Assembly (NCBI RefSeq): GCF_000158955.1
Contig: NZ_GG657757.1
Location: forward strand, 4,298,775-4,362,774
DNA: 64,000 nucleotides
Direction of reading: 5' to 3'
From: Streptomyces viridochromogenes DSM 40736
GTDB taxonomy: Bacteria > Actinomycetota > Actinomycetes > Streptomycetales > Streptomycetaceae
A model generated the notes under the pieces. The model saw only the letters and a program-made list of their open reading frames with translations, searched no databases and was not told the origin of the DNA. This document shows, in pieces, positions 1 through 9,583 of the stretch. Numbering within the stretch: position 1 is the first letter of the stretch; every line of letters starts with the position of its first letter. The position numbers were made by a program, and so were the translations under genes.

Positions 1-126
1 GAGGACGGCATCGGCCCCGCGCTCGTGGACGCCCTGGTCGACGCGGCGATCGACACCGGCCTGTCCGCACGCGAGGCCCGGGCGACGATCGCGTCGGCGG
101 CACGGATGACGGGACACCGGCCCTGA
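1..126 (+). CDS. C-terminal end of a primase/polymerase-like protein (partial)
   Basis: Only the last 41 codons are present, open from the window edge to TGA at 124-126. The tail has an Ala-rich helical part, 'GLSAREARATIASAARM', which resembles the C-terminal helix of Streptomyces bifunctional DNA primase/polymerase or primase proteins ('GLSE.EA..TI.SG'). That match is by recall of the family pattern and is short, so the call is tentative; the catalytic part lies outside the window. Confidence 0.4.
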   Translation, partial: EDGIGPALVDALVDAAIDTGLSAREARATIASAARMTGHRP

Positions 127-223
127 ACGGGGCCGGGTGGCCCCGCCCCCGAAGGGACCGGCCAGGACGGCAACCTCCGACGAGCGGGGCCGGGACACCG
201 CCCGCGAACACCGAAAGACCCCC

Positions 224-688
224 ATGCAACACCACCTCAAGGTGCCGGCCATGGCGCTCGCCCGCCTCGTCCTGGCCTCCGGCCGCTCGGTGGACCTCGC
301 CGACCTGCGGTTCTCGTCCACGTACGGCGACCTGCCGGCGGGCTACCCCTGCAAACCGGTCAACGACCTTCGCATCCGTGGTCTGCTGCACGCCGCCGAG
401 CGGGACCGCCCCGGCACACCCGTCCACCTCGTGCCACCGCCGCGCGAGTACCCCGACCAGTACGCGGGCGGCCTCGGACCCGTCGAGGTCCTGCCCGCCG
501 TGGCCTGTCTCGGCCTGTTCCACTCCACGGCCCTCGACCCGGTCCACGACCCGGTGCTGTACCGCTCGCGGCTGGCGGTGCTCTGGTTCCAGTCCACGCC
601 TCGGCTGCCGTACGGCTGCGAAGCGGAGCCCGGGCTGCGGGACCTCGACTGGGCGGGACTGGCCCGGGACGCGCGGGTGCTTGCGTAG
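224..688 (+). CDS. Hypothetical protein, 154 aa
   Basis: I do not recognise this family. The frame is open from 137, but the ATG at 224 is a more likely start because the 29 codons before it read as Pro/Arg/Thr-rich non-coding sequence, while from 224 codon use is typical for the genus. The protein has a central stretch 'YPDQYAGGLGPVEVLPA' and no membrane segment or signal peptide. It lies between the primase-like tail and the DinB-like gene, 9 bp before the latter, so the two may be co-transcribed. Function unknown. Confidence 0.6.
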   Translation: MQHHLKVPAMALARLVLASGRSVDLADLRFSSTYGDLPAGYPCKPVNDLRIRGLLHAAERDRPGTPVHLVPPPREYPDQYAGGLGPVEVLPAVACLGLFHSTALDPVHDPVLYRSRLAVLWFQSTPRLPYGCEAEPGLRDLDWAGLARDARVLA

Positions 689-697
689 GGTCGGGCG

Positions 698-1243
698 ATG
701 AGCGTTTCCCGAACGGAACTGCTGCGCTGGCAGTTCGAGTTGACCTGGTCGCTGTTCGAGTACCACCTGGAACGGCTGGAGCCGGAGGACTTCCTCTGGG
801 AGCCCGCCCCGCTCTGCTGGACGATGCGCGAAGGGCCCGACGGCACCTGGGTACCGGACTGGGCGGAGACCGAACCCGACCCGGTGCCCGTGCCCACCCT
901 CGCCTGGGTGAGCTGGCACATCGGCTGGTGGTGGAGCGTCACCCTGGACCATGCGCAGGGGCGTCCGCCCCGTGACCGCACGGACGTCATATGGCCCGGC
1001 GAGGGCGAGCCGACCGTCCAGTGGCTGCGCGGCCTGCGCACCGAGTGGCTGTCGGTCCTGGACGGCCTCACCGACACCGACCTGGACGCCACGGCGCCGT
1101 TCCCCTGGCCGGACGACCCCCAGTACACCGTCGCGCACATGGCGGGCTGGGTGAACGCCGAGCTGATGAAGAACGCCGGCGAGATCGGCCAACTGCGGCT
1201 GCTGCGGGCCGCGTCGGCCCCTCAGCCCGGCGTGCGGCGGTAG
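698..1243 (+). CDS. DinB superfamily protein, 181 aa
   Basis: The sequence has the four-helix layout of DinB/YfiT-like proteins: an N-terminal helix 'LLRWQFELTWSLFEYHLERL', then 'LAWVSWHIGWWWSVTLDHA' with the first metal-site His, and a C-terminal 'YTVAHMAGWVNAELMKNAGEI' with a further His. Family members bind a divalent metal; several are thiol (mycothiol or bacillithiol) transferases, many are uncharacterised. Length is usual for the family. No substrate can be assigned from context. Confidence 0.75.
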   Translation: MSVSRTELLRWQFELTWSLFEYHLERLEPEDFLWEPAPLCWTMREGPDGTWVPDWAETEPDPVPVPTLAWVSWHIGWWWSVTLDHAQGRPPRDRTDVIWPGEGEPTVQWLRGLRTEWLSVLDGLTDTDLDATAPFPWPDDPQYTVAHMAGWVNAELMKNAGEIGQLRLLRAASAPQPGVRR

Positions 1244-1540
1244 ACCGTCGACCGGCGTGCCCGGAAACCGAGCCGCTCGTAGAGGCGGTTCGCGGCGGCG
1301 CGGTCGGGCCGGGAGGTGAGGTCGACCGTGCGGGCCCCGGCCCGCCGCGCGATCCCCAGCGCCTCCTCGATGAGCAGCCCCGCGACACCCCGGCCGCGCG
1401 CCGCGTCGTCGACGACCACGTCCTCGACCCTGCCTCGCAGCCCGGACGGCAGGGGCAGCAGGGGCGGCAGGGGCGGCAGGCGCCGGCTTCACCTTCGCGG
1501 CGGCGACCACCTCGGTCCTGGCCGGCCATCCCCGGATCCT
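1222..1540 (-). pseudogene. GNAT acetyltransferase remnant
   Basis: The C-terminal half of a GNAT fold is clear: 'VEDVVVDDAARGRGVAGLL' (motif A with the R-G-x-G-x-G/A acetyl-CoA loop) and 'AANRLYERLGF' (motif B). Upstream of about 1430 the frame degenerates into Pro/Leu repeats over a GCAGGGG-rich stretch (1440-1490), and the N-terminal strands are absent in this frame. Related-looking residues continue in another frame, so an indel in the repeat is likely. Only a GTG-started 65-codon frame (1222-1419) remains intact. It converges with the DinB gene and overlaps its end by 22 bp. Confidence 0.6.
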
Positions 1541-1568
1541 GATGCGCCTCGACCTGCGATGAGAAAAA

Positions 1569-1606
1569 CCCGACCGCTGGCGACGGGGGATGCACCAGCG
1601 GTCGGG
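1569..1606 (-). ncRNA. Conserved hairpin copy 1 (terminator-like or structured RNA)
   Basis: A perfect 12-bp stem (1569-1580 with 1595-1606) encloses a 14-nt loop reading TGCATCCCCCGTCG on the minus strand, followed by a T-run (TTTTTC). A second copy on the plus strand at 14163-14200 has the identical loop, and three stem pairs differ with both partners changed. Upstream of both is CTTGTTACC followed by TAG CCCG. The copy lies between the end of the WD40 gene and the acetyltransferase remnant, so it could terminate the former, but conservation of the loop suggests more than termination. Confidence 0.55.
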
Positions 1607-1728
1607 CTATGGCCAAGGGTAACAAGCGCTTGCGCGGGCTACGCCGCCACTCCGTCAGTATGGGCGATGTTGTGACTCGTCTCACTCAACTGGCTTTCCA
1701 GAGCGCCCTGTTGTGCGAGCCGGTTCCG

Positions 1729-4700
1729 TCAGCCGTCGCACGGCGGGTCGTACGAGAGCCGGGACAGGTACTCGCGCCAGGTGTCCCGCGTCAGAACGCC
1801 CCGGGTCATCGAGCAGATGCGCGCCACCGCCCGGTCGACGTCCAGGTCCCAGAGCCGGATCGTGTCGGTGCCGCTCGACACCCCGAGGAGGCGGCTGTTC
1901 GGGCTGAACGCCAGGAAGCCGCCGCTCTTGGCGTCGGGGCTCATCGACTGGCCGATCGCGGTGGCCCTGGCGGGATCGGAGACGTTCCAGAGCCGGACGG
2001 TGCCGTCGTTGCCGCCGCTCGCCAGGGTGCGGCCGTCCCGGTTGAACGTCAGTGACACCACCGCTTCCGTGTGGCCCTTGAGGCTCGCGATACCGGAGGT
2101 CTTCGCGGGGTTCGTGATGTCCCAGAGGCGGACCGAGTTGTCGTCGCCGCCGCTGGCCAGCGTGTGGCCGTCGGGGCTGTAGGCGAGGGCGTTGACCGCG
2201 CCGAGGTGGCCCTTGAGGGGGGCGCCGAGCAGGACGGCACGGCCGGGGTCGGCCAGGTTCCACAGGCGGACGGTGCCGTCCGCGCTGCCGCTGGCCAGCG
2301 TGCGGCCGTCCTGGCTGAAGACGAGTGAGTTGACGTATCCCTTGTGACCGCTGAGAGGATCGCCGAGCCGGCGGGGACGGGACGGGTCGGCCACGTTCCA
2401 CAGCTGGATGGTGCGGTCGTCGTAGGTGGTAGCCAGGACCTTCCCGTCCGGGCTGAAGGCCACCGCGTCGGCGAACCGGAAGCGCAGGGCGACGGGCGAC
2501 CCGTACCGCACGGGGTGCTTCGGATCGTCGAGGTTCCACAGCTGCACGGCCCGGCCGCCGGTCACCACCGCGAGGGTGCGGCCGTCCGCGGAGAACGCCA
2601 GGGACCGCACGTCCCCCTTCCCCGGCCGGAACGGCTCGCCCATCGGCACGGGCCGGCCGGACCTGCGCACGTCCCACAGCCGGACCCGTTCGTCACGCGC
2701 CGCCGTCGCCAGCACCCGCCCGTCCGGCCGGAAGACACCTATCCGGCCGGTCATGTCCGACGTCGGCAGCGACCACAGGCGAACCGTGTTGTCGCCCGCG
2801 CCGGTGGCGAGGGTGCGCCCGTCCGGGCTGAAGCCCAGCGCGAACATCTCGCCGCTGCTTCCGGCCAGGGGTCCGCCGACCTGCGACGCGTGCTCCGGGT
2901 CACCGACCTTCCACAGGCTCGCGGTGCTGTCCGCGCTGGCGGCGGCGAGTCTGCTCCCGTCGGGGCTGAAGGCCACGGACCACACCGCGCCGGTGTGACC
3001 GGTCAGGGGTGCCCCGACCGGTGCCGGATGACGTGGGTCGGCCGTGTTCCAGAGCCGGATGGTGTTGTCGGCGCTGCCGCTGGCGAGCGTGCGGCCGTCC
3101 GGGCTGAGGGCTGAAGACCGCGCTGCTCACCCAACTGGTGTGGCCGGTGAGCGGCTTGCCCAGGGGCTTCGGACGCTGCGGATCGGCCACGTTCCACAGG
3201 CGTACGGTCCGGTCGTAGCTGGCGGTGGCCAGCGTCCGGCCGTCCGGGCTGAACGTCGTGAGGTAGACGGCGCCCGTGTGCCCGACCAGCGGTGTGGCCA
3301 GCGGGGCGTTCACGATGGAGATCAGGCGGCTGTTCGCGCCCTCGTCGTCCGACCGGAGCCGGTGCGCCACCAGGTCGAGCTGCGCGGACAGCGACGGGTC
3401 CGTGGACCGGACGCGATCGGCCTGGGCGAGCACCTGTTGAAAGACGGCCTCGTCGCGCTGCTTCCAGGCGACCACGGCCGACCCGACGGCCAGGATCGCC
3501 AGGGCGACCAGCGCCGCCACCGCTCCCCGGCTGATCCAGATGATGCGCCTGCGCAGCCTGACCGACGCGGCCAGGAACTCCACCGCGCTGCGGGTCAGGA
3601 ACGTGTCCCCGGCCGACTTCGCCCACCCGTGGGCCTGTTCCAGCCGGGAGCCCCGGTAGAGCAGGGACGTGTCGCGGTCCGACTCCTCCCAGGCCCTGCC
3701 GTCCTCCTCCAGGCGCTGGCGCAGCAGGTTGCCCTGCCTGTCCTCGTCGATCCAGTCGCGCAGGCGCGGCCAGGCGTGCAGCAGCGCCTCGTGGGTGATC
3801 TCCACGGTCTCCGCGTCGAGCGTCACAAGACGGGCGCGGACCAGCGCCTCCAGGGACTCCTCGGTCTTCCCCGGGTCGGTGGCCTCCGCCGCCAGCTGGC
3901 GCCGGGTGCCGCGTCTGCGGGTGGCCTGGGTGTCCTCGCCCAGCCGGACCAGCCGGAGCAGGAGCAGCCGGGCCGCCGTGCGCGCCGCCGGATCGAGGCC
4001 GGACCAGGCCCGTTCTGCGGTCGCCGCGACGGCGCCCTGGATGCCGCCGGCCGCGCGGTAGCCGGCGAGCGTCAGCCGGCCGGCCTTCCTGCGCTGCCAG
4101 GTGGCGAGCAGGGCGTGCGAGAGCAGCGGCAGCACGCCCGCGTTCTGCGCTCCGCGCGGGCCGTCCGCGCTGACCTCCCGGACGATCAGCTCCGCCAGGC
4201 CCGGCTCCAGCTCCAGACCCACGGCCTTGGCCGGGCCGGTGACGGCCTCGCGCAGCTCCGCGCTGGTCAGCGGCCCGAGCACCATGTGTTTGTGCTGGAG
4301 CGCGTCGGCGAGTTCGGGGTACCTCAGGCACTGCTCGTAGAAGTCGGCGCGGATGCCGAGCACCACGACCGCCGGAGCCGGGTCGCCGGGTCCGGCCGGC
4401 GAGCACACGGCGTGCAGCACCTCGACGAAGGCACGCCGCTCCGCCTCGACCGGGCAGAGGGTGAACATCTCCTCGAACTGATCCACGATGACCACCGGCC
4501 GCCCACCATGGCCCACCTCCCGCCCCGCCCAGACGGAAACAGCGGCGCGGGCGGCTTCTGGGGTGGGGGTGGGGGCTGGGGCGGAGCCCGACGCTGGGGT
4601 GGCGGAGCCGTATGCCCGGGCGGGGGCGGAACCGGACTCGGGGGTGACGGAGCCGAACACCCGGGCGGAGGCGGAACCGGACTCGGGGGTGACGGAGCCG

Positions 4701-6082
4701 AACACCCGGGCGGAGGCGGAACCGGACTCGGGGGTGGAAGCAGCACCGGATTCCGGGGCGGGTGCAGCGCCCAAGTCCCGGGCGGGGGCCGCGCCGGACT
4801 CGTCGGCGGAGGCCCCACCGAAACCCCGGGCGGAAGCCGCGCCTGGCTCCGGGGAGGAGGCAGGGCCGGGCCCCGGGTCGGAGGCAGCACCAGACCGCGG
4901 GTCGGAGGCAGCACCAGACCGCGGGTCGGAAGCAGCACCAGACCGCGGGTCGGAAGCAGCATCGGATTCCCGGCCGGGAGCAGCATCCAAATCCCGGGCG
5001 GAAGCCGCGCCTGGCTCCGGGGAGGAGGCAGGGCCGGGCCCCGGGAAGGAGGCCGCGCGCGGCCCTGGGGAGGAGGCACCACCGAAGCCCCGGCCCGCAC
5101 CGCCGGGCTCTTGGGCGGAAGCAGCGCCGAAACCCCGGCCGGAGGCAGCACCGGAGCCCGGGGCGGGAGCAGCCGGTGGGTCGGCTGCTGTGGGGGCGGA
5201 GTCGGGTGTGTCCGGGTCCGGTGTGCCGGCAGGCCGCTCGCCCGCCCCTTGCGTCCCCGGTCGCGCCGCGACGGAGGCGTCCAAGCGCGCCGCCCGTGGT
5301 CCCGACATGGCCGAGCCGTCGGCTCTCCCCGCCCCTCTTCCGGCCATGGCCGAGACGACGGGCCCGAGTTCGGGTATGCACCGGGCCAGCTCCGCCAGCG
5401 GATCGCCGCCCGGTACGAACTGCACGACCTTCCTCGCAGGGCCGTTCCCGGCACCGTCGCCGCCCAGTGCCCCGTCCCGCAGCGCGGGCACCAGCCCGGC
5501 GTTCAGCAGCGAGGACTTCCCCGCCCCCGACGCGCCCACGAGCATGACCAGGCCACCCGTGTCCGCCACGGCCCGGAGCTGGGCCACGAGCGCGTCCGTG
5601 CTCCGCTCCCGGCCGAAGAACCAGTTGGCGTCCTCCCGACGGTAGGAGGCCAGCCCCCGGTACGGGCACACCCCACCGGGCGCCGACGGAGCGTCACCCG
5701 CGGGCCCCTCCTCCGCGGGTGAGGCCGCGCCACGCTCGCCGACCGGGTCGGCCACCGCGCTCTCCCACAGCCGCTGCCACTGCGCGAGGTCGTACAGCCC
5801 CGAGGACACCGGAGTGGGCCGCGCGCGGCGCGCTTCGGGTATCAGCACGTGCAGCACCGCCGCGAGGGCGGTGAACTGAGCGGGCACGTTCCGGGCCCGT
5901 CGCCAGTCGCTGATGCGCTGGGCGGACACCCGCACGGGACGCCCGCGTTCGTCGATCCGCTGCAGCCGTACGACAGATTCGGACACCCGTTTGAGTGGAG
6001 GGTTGCCGGCTTCCTTGTACAGCAGTGCGAGGCGTTCCGCGAAGGCGGTGCGTGCCCCCGAGTCGGAGCCCAAGGTCTCCAC
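1729..6082 (-). pseudogene. nSTAND NTPase with WD40 repeats, frameshifted by a 7-bp duplication
   Basis: The 6082 frame (GTG start) encodes an N-terminal helical DNA-binding-like domain (residues 10-80), the nSTAND entry 'CPYRGLASY' (139-147), Walker A 'GASGAGKSS' (183-191), a low-complexity insert (about 250-515), Walker B 'VVIVDQFEEMF' (about 530), a winged-helix region and one membrane span (about 845-870), then WD40 repeats. At 3101-3114 the repeat 'gggctga' occurs twice where every other blade has it once; the +7 shift puts the last ten or so blades into the frame running 2985-1729. Removing 7 bp restores one frame of roughly 1,450 codons. Such proteins are thought to be signalling or defence ATPases; the ligand is unknown. 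As it stands the main product would lose most of its propeller. Confidence 0.8.
4590..5170. repeat. Tandem repeats coding for the low-complexity insert of the nSTAND protein
   Basis: A 45-bp unit containing GGACTCGGGGGTGACGGAGC is repeated in tandem at about 4627-4740, a 24-bp unit containing GAGGCAGCACCAGACCGC is repeated about four times at 4875-4965, and a roughly 50-bp block beginning CGGAAGCCGCGCCTGGC occurs at about 4828 and again at 4996. Repeat lengths are multiples of three or nearly so, giving Ala/Ser/Gly/Pro-rich protein between Walker A and Walker B. Confidence 0.85.
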
Positions 6083-6454
6083 TCCCTAACTTCCCCCGCC
6101 TGGACGTCCGGACCGGAAAACTCACTCTATACGCCTGACCTGCGGCGATGGCGTCCGACCGGAACCGGAAACTCCTCGTCGGGTGCCGTAACTGGCAGGA
6201 TCCCAACCCAGCAGCGCATCCATCCGGTCGGCCTCCATCGGAGGCGGACGACGGTAGCTCCACCGTTCGGTACCGGTCCCCACGAGGGGAGGGACCGGTG
6301 CCGGACGACGTGGTGATCCTCCCCTGCGGACCGCGTCTTACAACCCTAGATAACTGACGACCCGTCAGCTATGGTCGGTCCGCCGTGCCCCGGCCCGGCC
6401 CGCCTTACCGCTCCGGAGCGACGTACAGACAACAGACGTACAGGGGTGAGCGCA
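6083..6454. promoter_or_regulatory. Divergent intergenic region with an operator-like palindrome
   Basis: This stretch separates the nSTAND gene (minus) from the plus-strand gene at 6455 and holds no convincing gene. At 6354-6368 there is CTGACG-ACC-CGTCAG, a 6-bp inverted repeat with a 3-bp centre typical in form of a TetR-type operator, just downstream of CTAGATAA. A second palindromic stretch, GGGACCGG with CCGGTCCC, lies around 6273-6305. The regulator is not evident nearby. Confidence 0.45.
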
Positions 6455-6922
6455 GTGGAGAATCGTCCCGAGAGCCCGCGACCGCAGGGCACCCTACGCT
6501 GGGTGGCGATGGTCCACCGCCCGGCCGACGGTTCCTGGCGGACGGCAGCGGAATCGCCCCACCGTTCGCCCGTGCTGTACGCCCTCGGCGAGATGGCCCA
6601 CACCCTGCGCGCGCGTGGGGAGGACGTGACCTTCGCCCTGTGGGGCCCGAGGGACGGCGAGTGGCACCTCCACGACACCCCGCAGCGGCAGGCCACTTCA
6701 CCTCGGCCGGGCACGGACCCCGCCCCCACGGGCGAACCGACCTCCCTGACCGAGCGCATGACGGGCCGTCGCCACCAGGTCCTGATGGCCGGACTGACCA
6801 AGGCGGGCCTCTACGACCTCTCCCCCGAGGACGAGACGACCGTGCAGACCCTTGTGCAACAGCTCGACGAGTCCACCGTCCGCCACGTCGCCCGCTGGCT
6901 CGCCACGGCCGGCTCCCGCTGA
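6455..6922 (+). CDS. Hypothetical protein, about 155 aa
   Basis: The GTG at 6455 is chosen because AGGGG lies about 8 nt before it and the upstream 28 codons look non-coding; GTG 6446 is the alternative. The product has 'TLRWVAMVHRPADGSW' near the start and an Arg/Asp-rich C-terminal part ending 'VRHVARWLATAGSR'. No signal peptide or membrane helix. I do not recognise the family; it may be a small cytosolic protein specific to Streptomyces. A CTGACG-CGTCAG palindrome lies about 90 bp upstream. Confidence 0.6.
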   Translation: MENRPESPRPQGTLRWVAMVHRPADGSWRTAAESPHRSPVLYALGEMAHTLRARGEDVTFALWGPRDGEWHLHDTPQRQATSPRPGTDPAPTGEPTSLTERMTGRRHQVLMAGLTKAGLYDLSPEDETTVQTLVQQLDESTVRHVARWLATAGSR

Positions 6923-6974
6923 ACGACCTGTTTCGGCGCTCGGGCTCACCGAGCCCTGTCCTAGGGTGTCGCCC

Positions 6975-7736
6975 ATGTCCACGCCGAGCCTGCTCGCGGT
7001 CTTCGCCCACCCCGACGACGAGTCCCTGTCGGCCGGCGGCGTACTCGCCCGGCACGCGGCCGCGGGCGCGCGTACGGCCGTCGTCACGGCGACCTGGTCG
7101 CAGGACACCCCGCGGGCCGCGGAGCTGGCCGAAGCACTCCACATCCTCGGCGCCGGCAAGCCACGCCTCCTCGGCTACGCCGACTCCCGCCTCCCGGCCT
7201 CGGCCCCCGGCAGACCGCGCTTCCTGGACGTCCCTCTGGACGAGGCGGTACGGGAACTGGTCGGGCACATCAGGGAGGTCCGCCCGGAGATCGTCGTCAC
7301 GCACGACGCCTACGGCGGCCTGACGGGCCACGAGGACCATGTGCACACCCACCGCGTGACCCTGCTCGCGGTCCACGCGGCCGGGCTCGAACGCAGCTAC
7401 CCGGACACCGGCGAGCCCTGGCAGCCGAGCGCCCTGTATCTGGCCACGCACCCGCACTCCGCCGTCCGGGCCTGGGGCGGGCAACTGGCCCGCAGGGGCA
7501 AGGCCGCGCACACGGTCCCGGACGAGAGCGTCACCGCCACGGTCGACGTCACGCCCTGGCTGGAGCAGAAGGTCGCGGCGGTCCTGGCCCACCGGACGGA
7601 GGTCCGGCGAGGAGCCGCTCCCGGGCTGATCGCCGCACTCACCGTCTCCGAGCGGGAGCGGCTGCTCGGCACGGAGTGGTACATCCGCCACGACCCGGTC
7701 ACCAGGGCACCGGCGCAGGCGGAGCTGCTCTCGTAG
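6975..7736 (+). CDS. PIG-L family deacetylase, 253 aa
   Basis: The N-terminal 'LLAVFAHPDDESLSAGGVLA' carries the H-P-D-D metal/catalytic motif of LmbE/PIG-L zinc hydrolases, and 'GGLTGHEDHVHTHRVTLLA' supplies the later metal-binding His residues. The family includes MshB and Mca, which deacetylate or hydrolyse N-acyl glucosamine groups in mycothiol metabolism, and antibiotic-tailoring deacetylases; this member cannot be assigned to one of these. Start ATG 6975 is the first Met before the conserved strand. Length fits. Confidence 0.85.
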   Translation: MSTPSLLAVFAHPDDESLSAGGVLARHAAAGARTAVVTATWSQDTPRAAELAEALHILGAGKPRLLGYADSRLPASAPGRPRFLDVPLDEAVRELVGHIREVRPEIVVTHDAYGGLTGHEDHVHTHRVTLLAVHAAGLERSYPDTGEPWQPSALYLATHPHSAVRAWGGQLARRGKAAHTVPDESVTATVDVTPWLEQKVAAVLAHRTEVRRGAAPGLIAALTVSERERLLGTEWYIRHDPVTRAPAQAELLS

Positions 7737-7779
7737 TCGGTCTCATAGTCAGGCCTCATGGTCGGCCTCATGCTCGGCC

Positions 7780-8574
7780 TCACAGTCCGGCCGGAGAGTC
7801 CCACCGCAGCCGCGCCAAGGCCCTGGCCCTCGCCTCCACCACAGCCATCCGCGCATCTCGCTCGACCCGGTCCACATGGGCCGCCTGGCCGGTCACCTGG
7901 CCCTCCCACTTCCGGTACAGCAGGCCCACCTCCCCCGAGAACCACCCACGGCTGACCGCGTTCAGCGCGAGCAGCAGCCCCGTGTCCTCCGAGGCGGGCA
8001 GCGCCATCCACCCGCCGAGGGCGAGGAGCAGCTCCCGCCGCACGAACAGGGACGCCGGATGGACCTGGGCGAGGAAACCGTTCGCCTTCCAGTGGTCGAG
8101 CACGGCCCCGCGCTCGATCGGCCCCTGGTCGGGGTCCCCCGGGAAACCGGCCGTCGACCCGTCGGGCAGGAGGTCCAGCACGCGCGACGTCGCCCACCCG
8201 AGGCCACGGTCGCCTTCCAGCACCGCCAGATCCCGCGCGAGAGCACCGGGCGCCAACTGGTCATCGGCGTCCAGGACCTTCACGTACGCACCCTCGGCGT
8301 GCGCCAGCGCGATGGTCCGGGCCACCCCGGGCCCACCGGCCCTGCCCTGCCGGAACGTCACCCGCCCGTCATCCGGCACGTACGGCCGTACGTCCTCGCT
8401 CTGCCCGTCCTCCTGGATCACCCACTGCCACTCCCAGCCCTCGGGCAGCGACTGCTCTCGCAGGGACGAGTAGGCCTCCGGCAGAAACCGGGCCGACGGA
8501 CCGTGCACAGCGGTGACGACGATGATGCGCCCCGCCCTCGAAACGTTTGTGACCTGCGCAGATGCCGAAATCAC
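7780..8574 (-). CDS. Family 2 glycosyltransferase, about 264 aa
   Basis: The product opens with 'IIVVTAVHGPSARFLPEAY', the nucleotide-binding strand and helix of GT-A family 2 enzymes, and contains 'VKVLDADDQLAPGAL', the D-x-D-like metal site, followed by 'ARDLAVLEGDRGLGWA'. It probably transfers a sugar from a nucleotide donor; acceptor unknown. The frame is open to 8661, but GTG 8574 is preferred since the upstream codons are atypical. No membrane span is seen, so it should be cytosolic. Confidence 0.8.
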   Translation of the reverse strand: MISASAQVTNVSRAGRIIVVTAVHGPSARFLPEAYSSLREQSLPEGWEWQWVIQEDGQSEDVRPYVPDDGRVTFRQGRAGGPGVARTIALAHAEGAYVKVLDADDQLAPGALARDLAVLEGDRGLGWATSRVLDLLPDGSTAGFPGDPDQGPIERGAVLDHWKANGFLAQVHPASLFVRRELLLALGGWMALPASEDTGLLLALNAVSRGWFSGEVGLLYRKWEGQVTGQAAHVDRVERDARMAVVEARARALARLRWDSPAGL

Positions 8575-8744
8575 CGAACGATCATAGCCCTGCGGAAACC
8601 CACAGCGCCGCCCGGCCGCACCACCGACGCCAGAGCACGACACCCCTGACCAATGCCTCAAATAAGGATATTAGGAACATAAAGTGCTGACGCGAGGCGG
8701 CTCCAGCCCTGCACCCCACAACACTCAACGTCGGGAGGAAGTGG

Positions 8745-9080
8745 ATGGCCAACAACTATCCGGAATCGAACGTGGTGAAGCTGGCAGGCCCAGGCGTGCC
8801 CGGGATGGAGGGTGACGCGCCGCTCTACCACTACGACGTTCCGCCGGAGGACCTGACGACACTGCTCGCCAACCCGGTCAAGTACCTGGAGCAACGCGGA
8901 ATGGGGCGCGAGCAGGGCATCGCTCCCGACGGAAGGATGGACATCGTCTTCACCTCTCCCGATCGCGTCTGGGACGGCTCCCAGTGGATCGAGGACGAAG
9001 GCGGGATCGAGCCGAGGCACTGTTGCTGCTACGTCACCGACAGCAAGTCGGTGTGCACGCCCCACCACCACAAGCAGTAG
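8745..9080 (+). CDS. Small Cys-rich-ended protein, 111 aa
   Basis: A strong ribosome-binding site (GGGAGGAAG) lies 4-12 nt before ATG 8745. The product is acidic in the middle and ends in 'RHCCCYVTDSKSVCTPHHHK', with three consecutive Cys and one more Cys, then four His. I do not recognise the family. The architecture (polar leader-like body, short Cys/Ser/Thr-rich end) resembles ribosomal-peptide precursors, but no modification enzyme is adjacent except a glycosyltransferase on the opposite strand. A metal-binding role is equally possible. A hairpin follows at 9104-9141. Confidence 0.65.
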   Translation: MANNYPESNVVKLAGPGVPGMEGDAPLYHYDVPPEDLTTLLANPVKYLEQRGMGREQGIAPDGRMDIVFTSPDRVWDGSQWIEDEGGIEPRHCCCYVTDSKSVCTPHHHKQ

Positions 9081-9103
9081 ACGCGGGACACATCACCCGC
9101 ATC

Positions 9104-9141
9104 CGGAAGGGGGGCCACTCCACCGAGCGGAACCCCTTCCG
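9104..9141 (+). terminator. Hairpin after the small Cys-rich gene
   Basis: CGGAAGGGG (9104-9112) pairs with CCCCTTCCG (9133-9141), 9 bp with a 20-nt loop, about 24 bp past the stop codon. There is no T-run, as is usual for Streptomyces terminators. The rest of 9142-9433 contains no convincing gene; a minus-strand frame ending at 9201 finishes in a Gly-rich string but has poor support. Confidence 0.5.
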
Positions 9142-9433
9142 ACCCGCCTGCATGGCGGTGTTGTCACTCAGCGCGGCGCGGGCGGTCGACGCCCGACGCC
9201 TCAGAGGCCAAGCAGCCCGCCGAGCAACTCAGAGCCGAAGTAGCCGTTGCCGTACCCACCAGGTGCGCTCCGTGTACGCGCCGTGGGGGCCCGCACAGCT
9301 GCGGTGCCTGTGCCCCATCCGTGCCCGACAGGCCGGGGCCTCGCGGGGAATCGCGGTCGCCGGCGGGTACCAAGCATGACGAAGGCCCCCGACCGATGTT
9401 GCTGGTCAGGGGCCGTTCTCACTGCTCACCACG

Positions 9434-9520
9434 CGGAGGCGGTGGGATTTGAACCCACGGTGACATCGCTGCCACGACGGTTTTCAAGACCGTTCCCTTC
9501 GGCCGCTCGGGCACGCCTCC
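9434..9520 (-). tRNA. tRNA-Ser (anticodon TGA)
   Basis: On the minus strand the acceptor stem GGAGGCG pairs with CGCCTCC, the D arm is followed by the anticodon arm ACGGTCTTGAAAACCGT, the anticodon TGA reads UCA codons, there is a long variable arm as in class II tRNAs, and the T arm is GTGGGTTCAAATCCCAC. The CCA end is not encoded. It lies alone between the Cys-rich gene and the HtrA-like gene. Confidence 0.93.
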
Positions 9521-9583
9521 CCGCGCCTGCCGTGATCGGCGGCGCGGGGACAAGGGTAACGGGTCGGTGCGGGCGGGTGGGGG

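Noticed and set aside
1609..2055. Plus-strand frame starting over the hairpin
   Set aside because: It lies antisense to the WD40 gene and its codon bias is a shadow of it.
4488..5645. Long plus-strand frames over the nSTAND insert
   Set aside because: They are shadows caused by in-frame repeats of high GC; the minus frame is the real one.
9201..9422. Minus-strand frame ending in Gly-Tyr-Gly-Asn-Gly-Tyr-Phe
   Set aside because: The end looks protein-like, but no start with a ribosome-binding site and no family match; could be a short remnant, but too weak to list.
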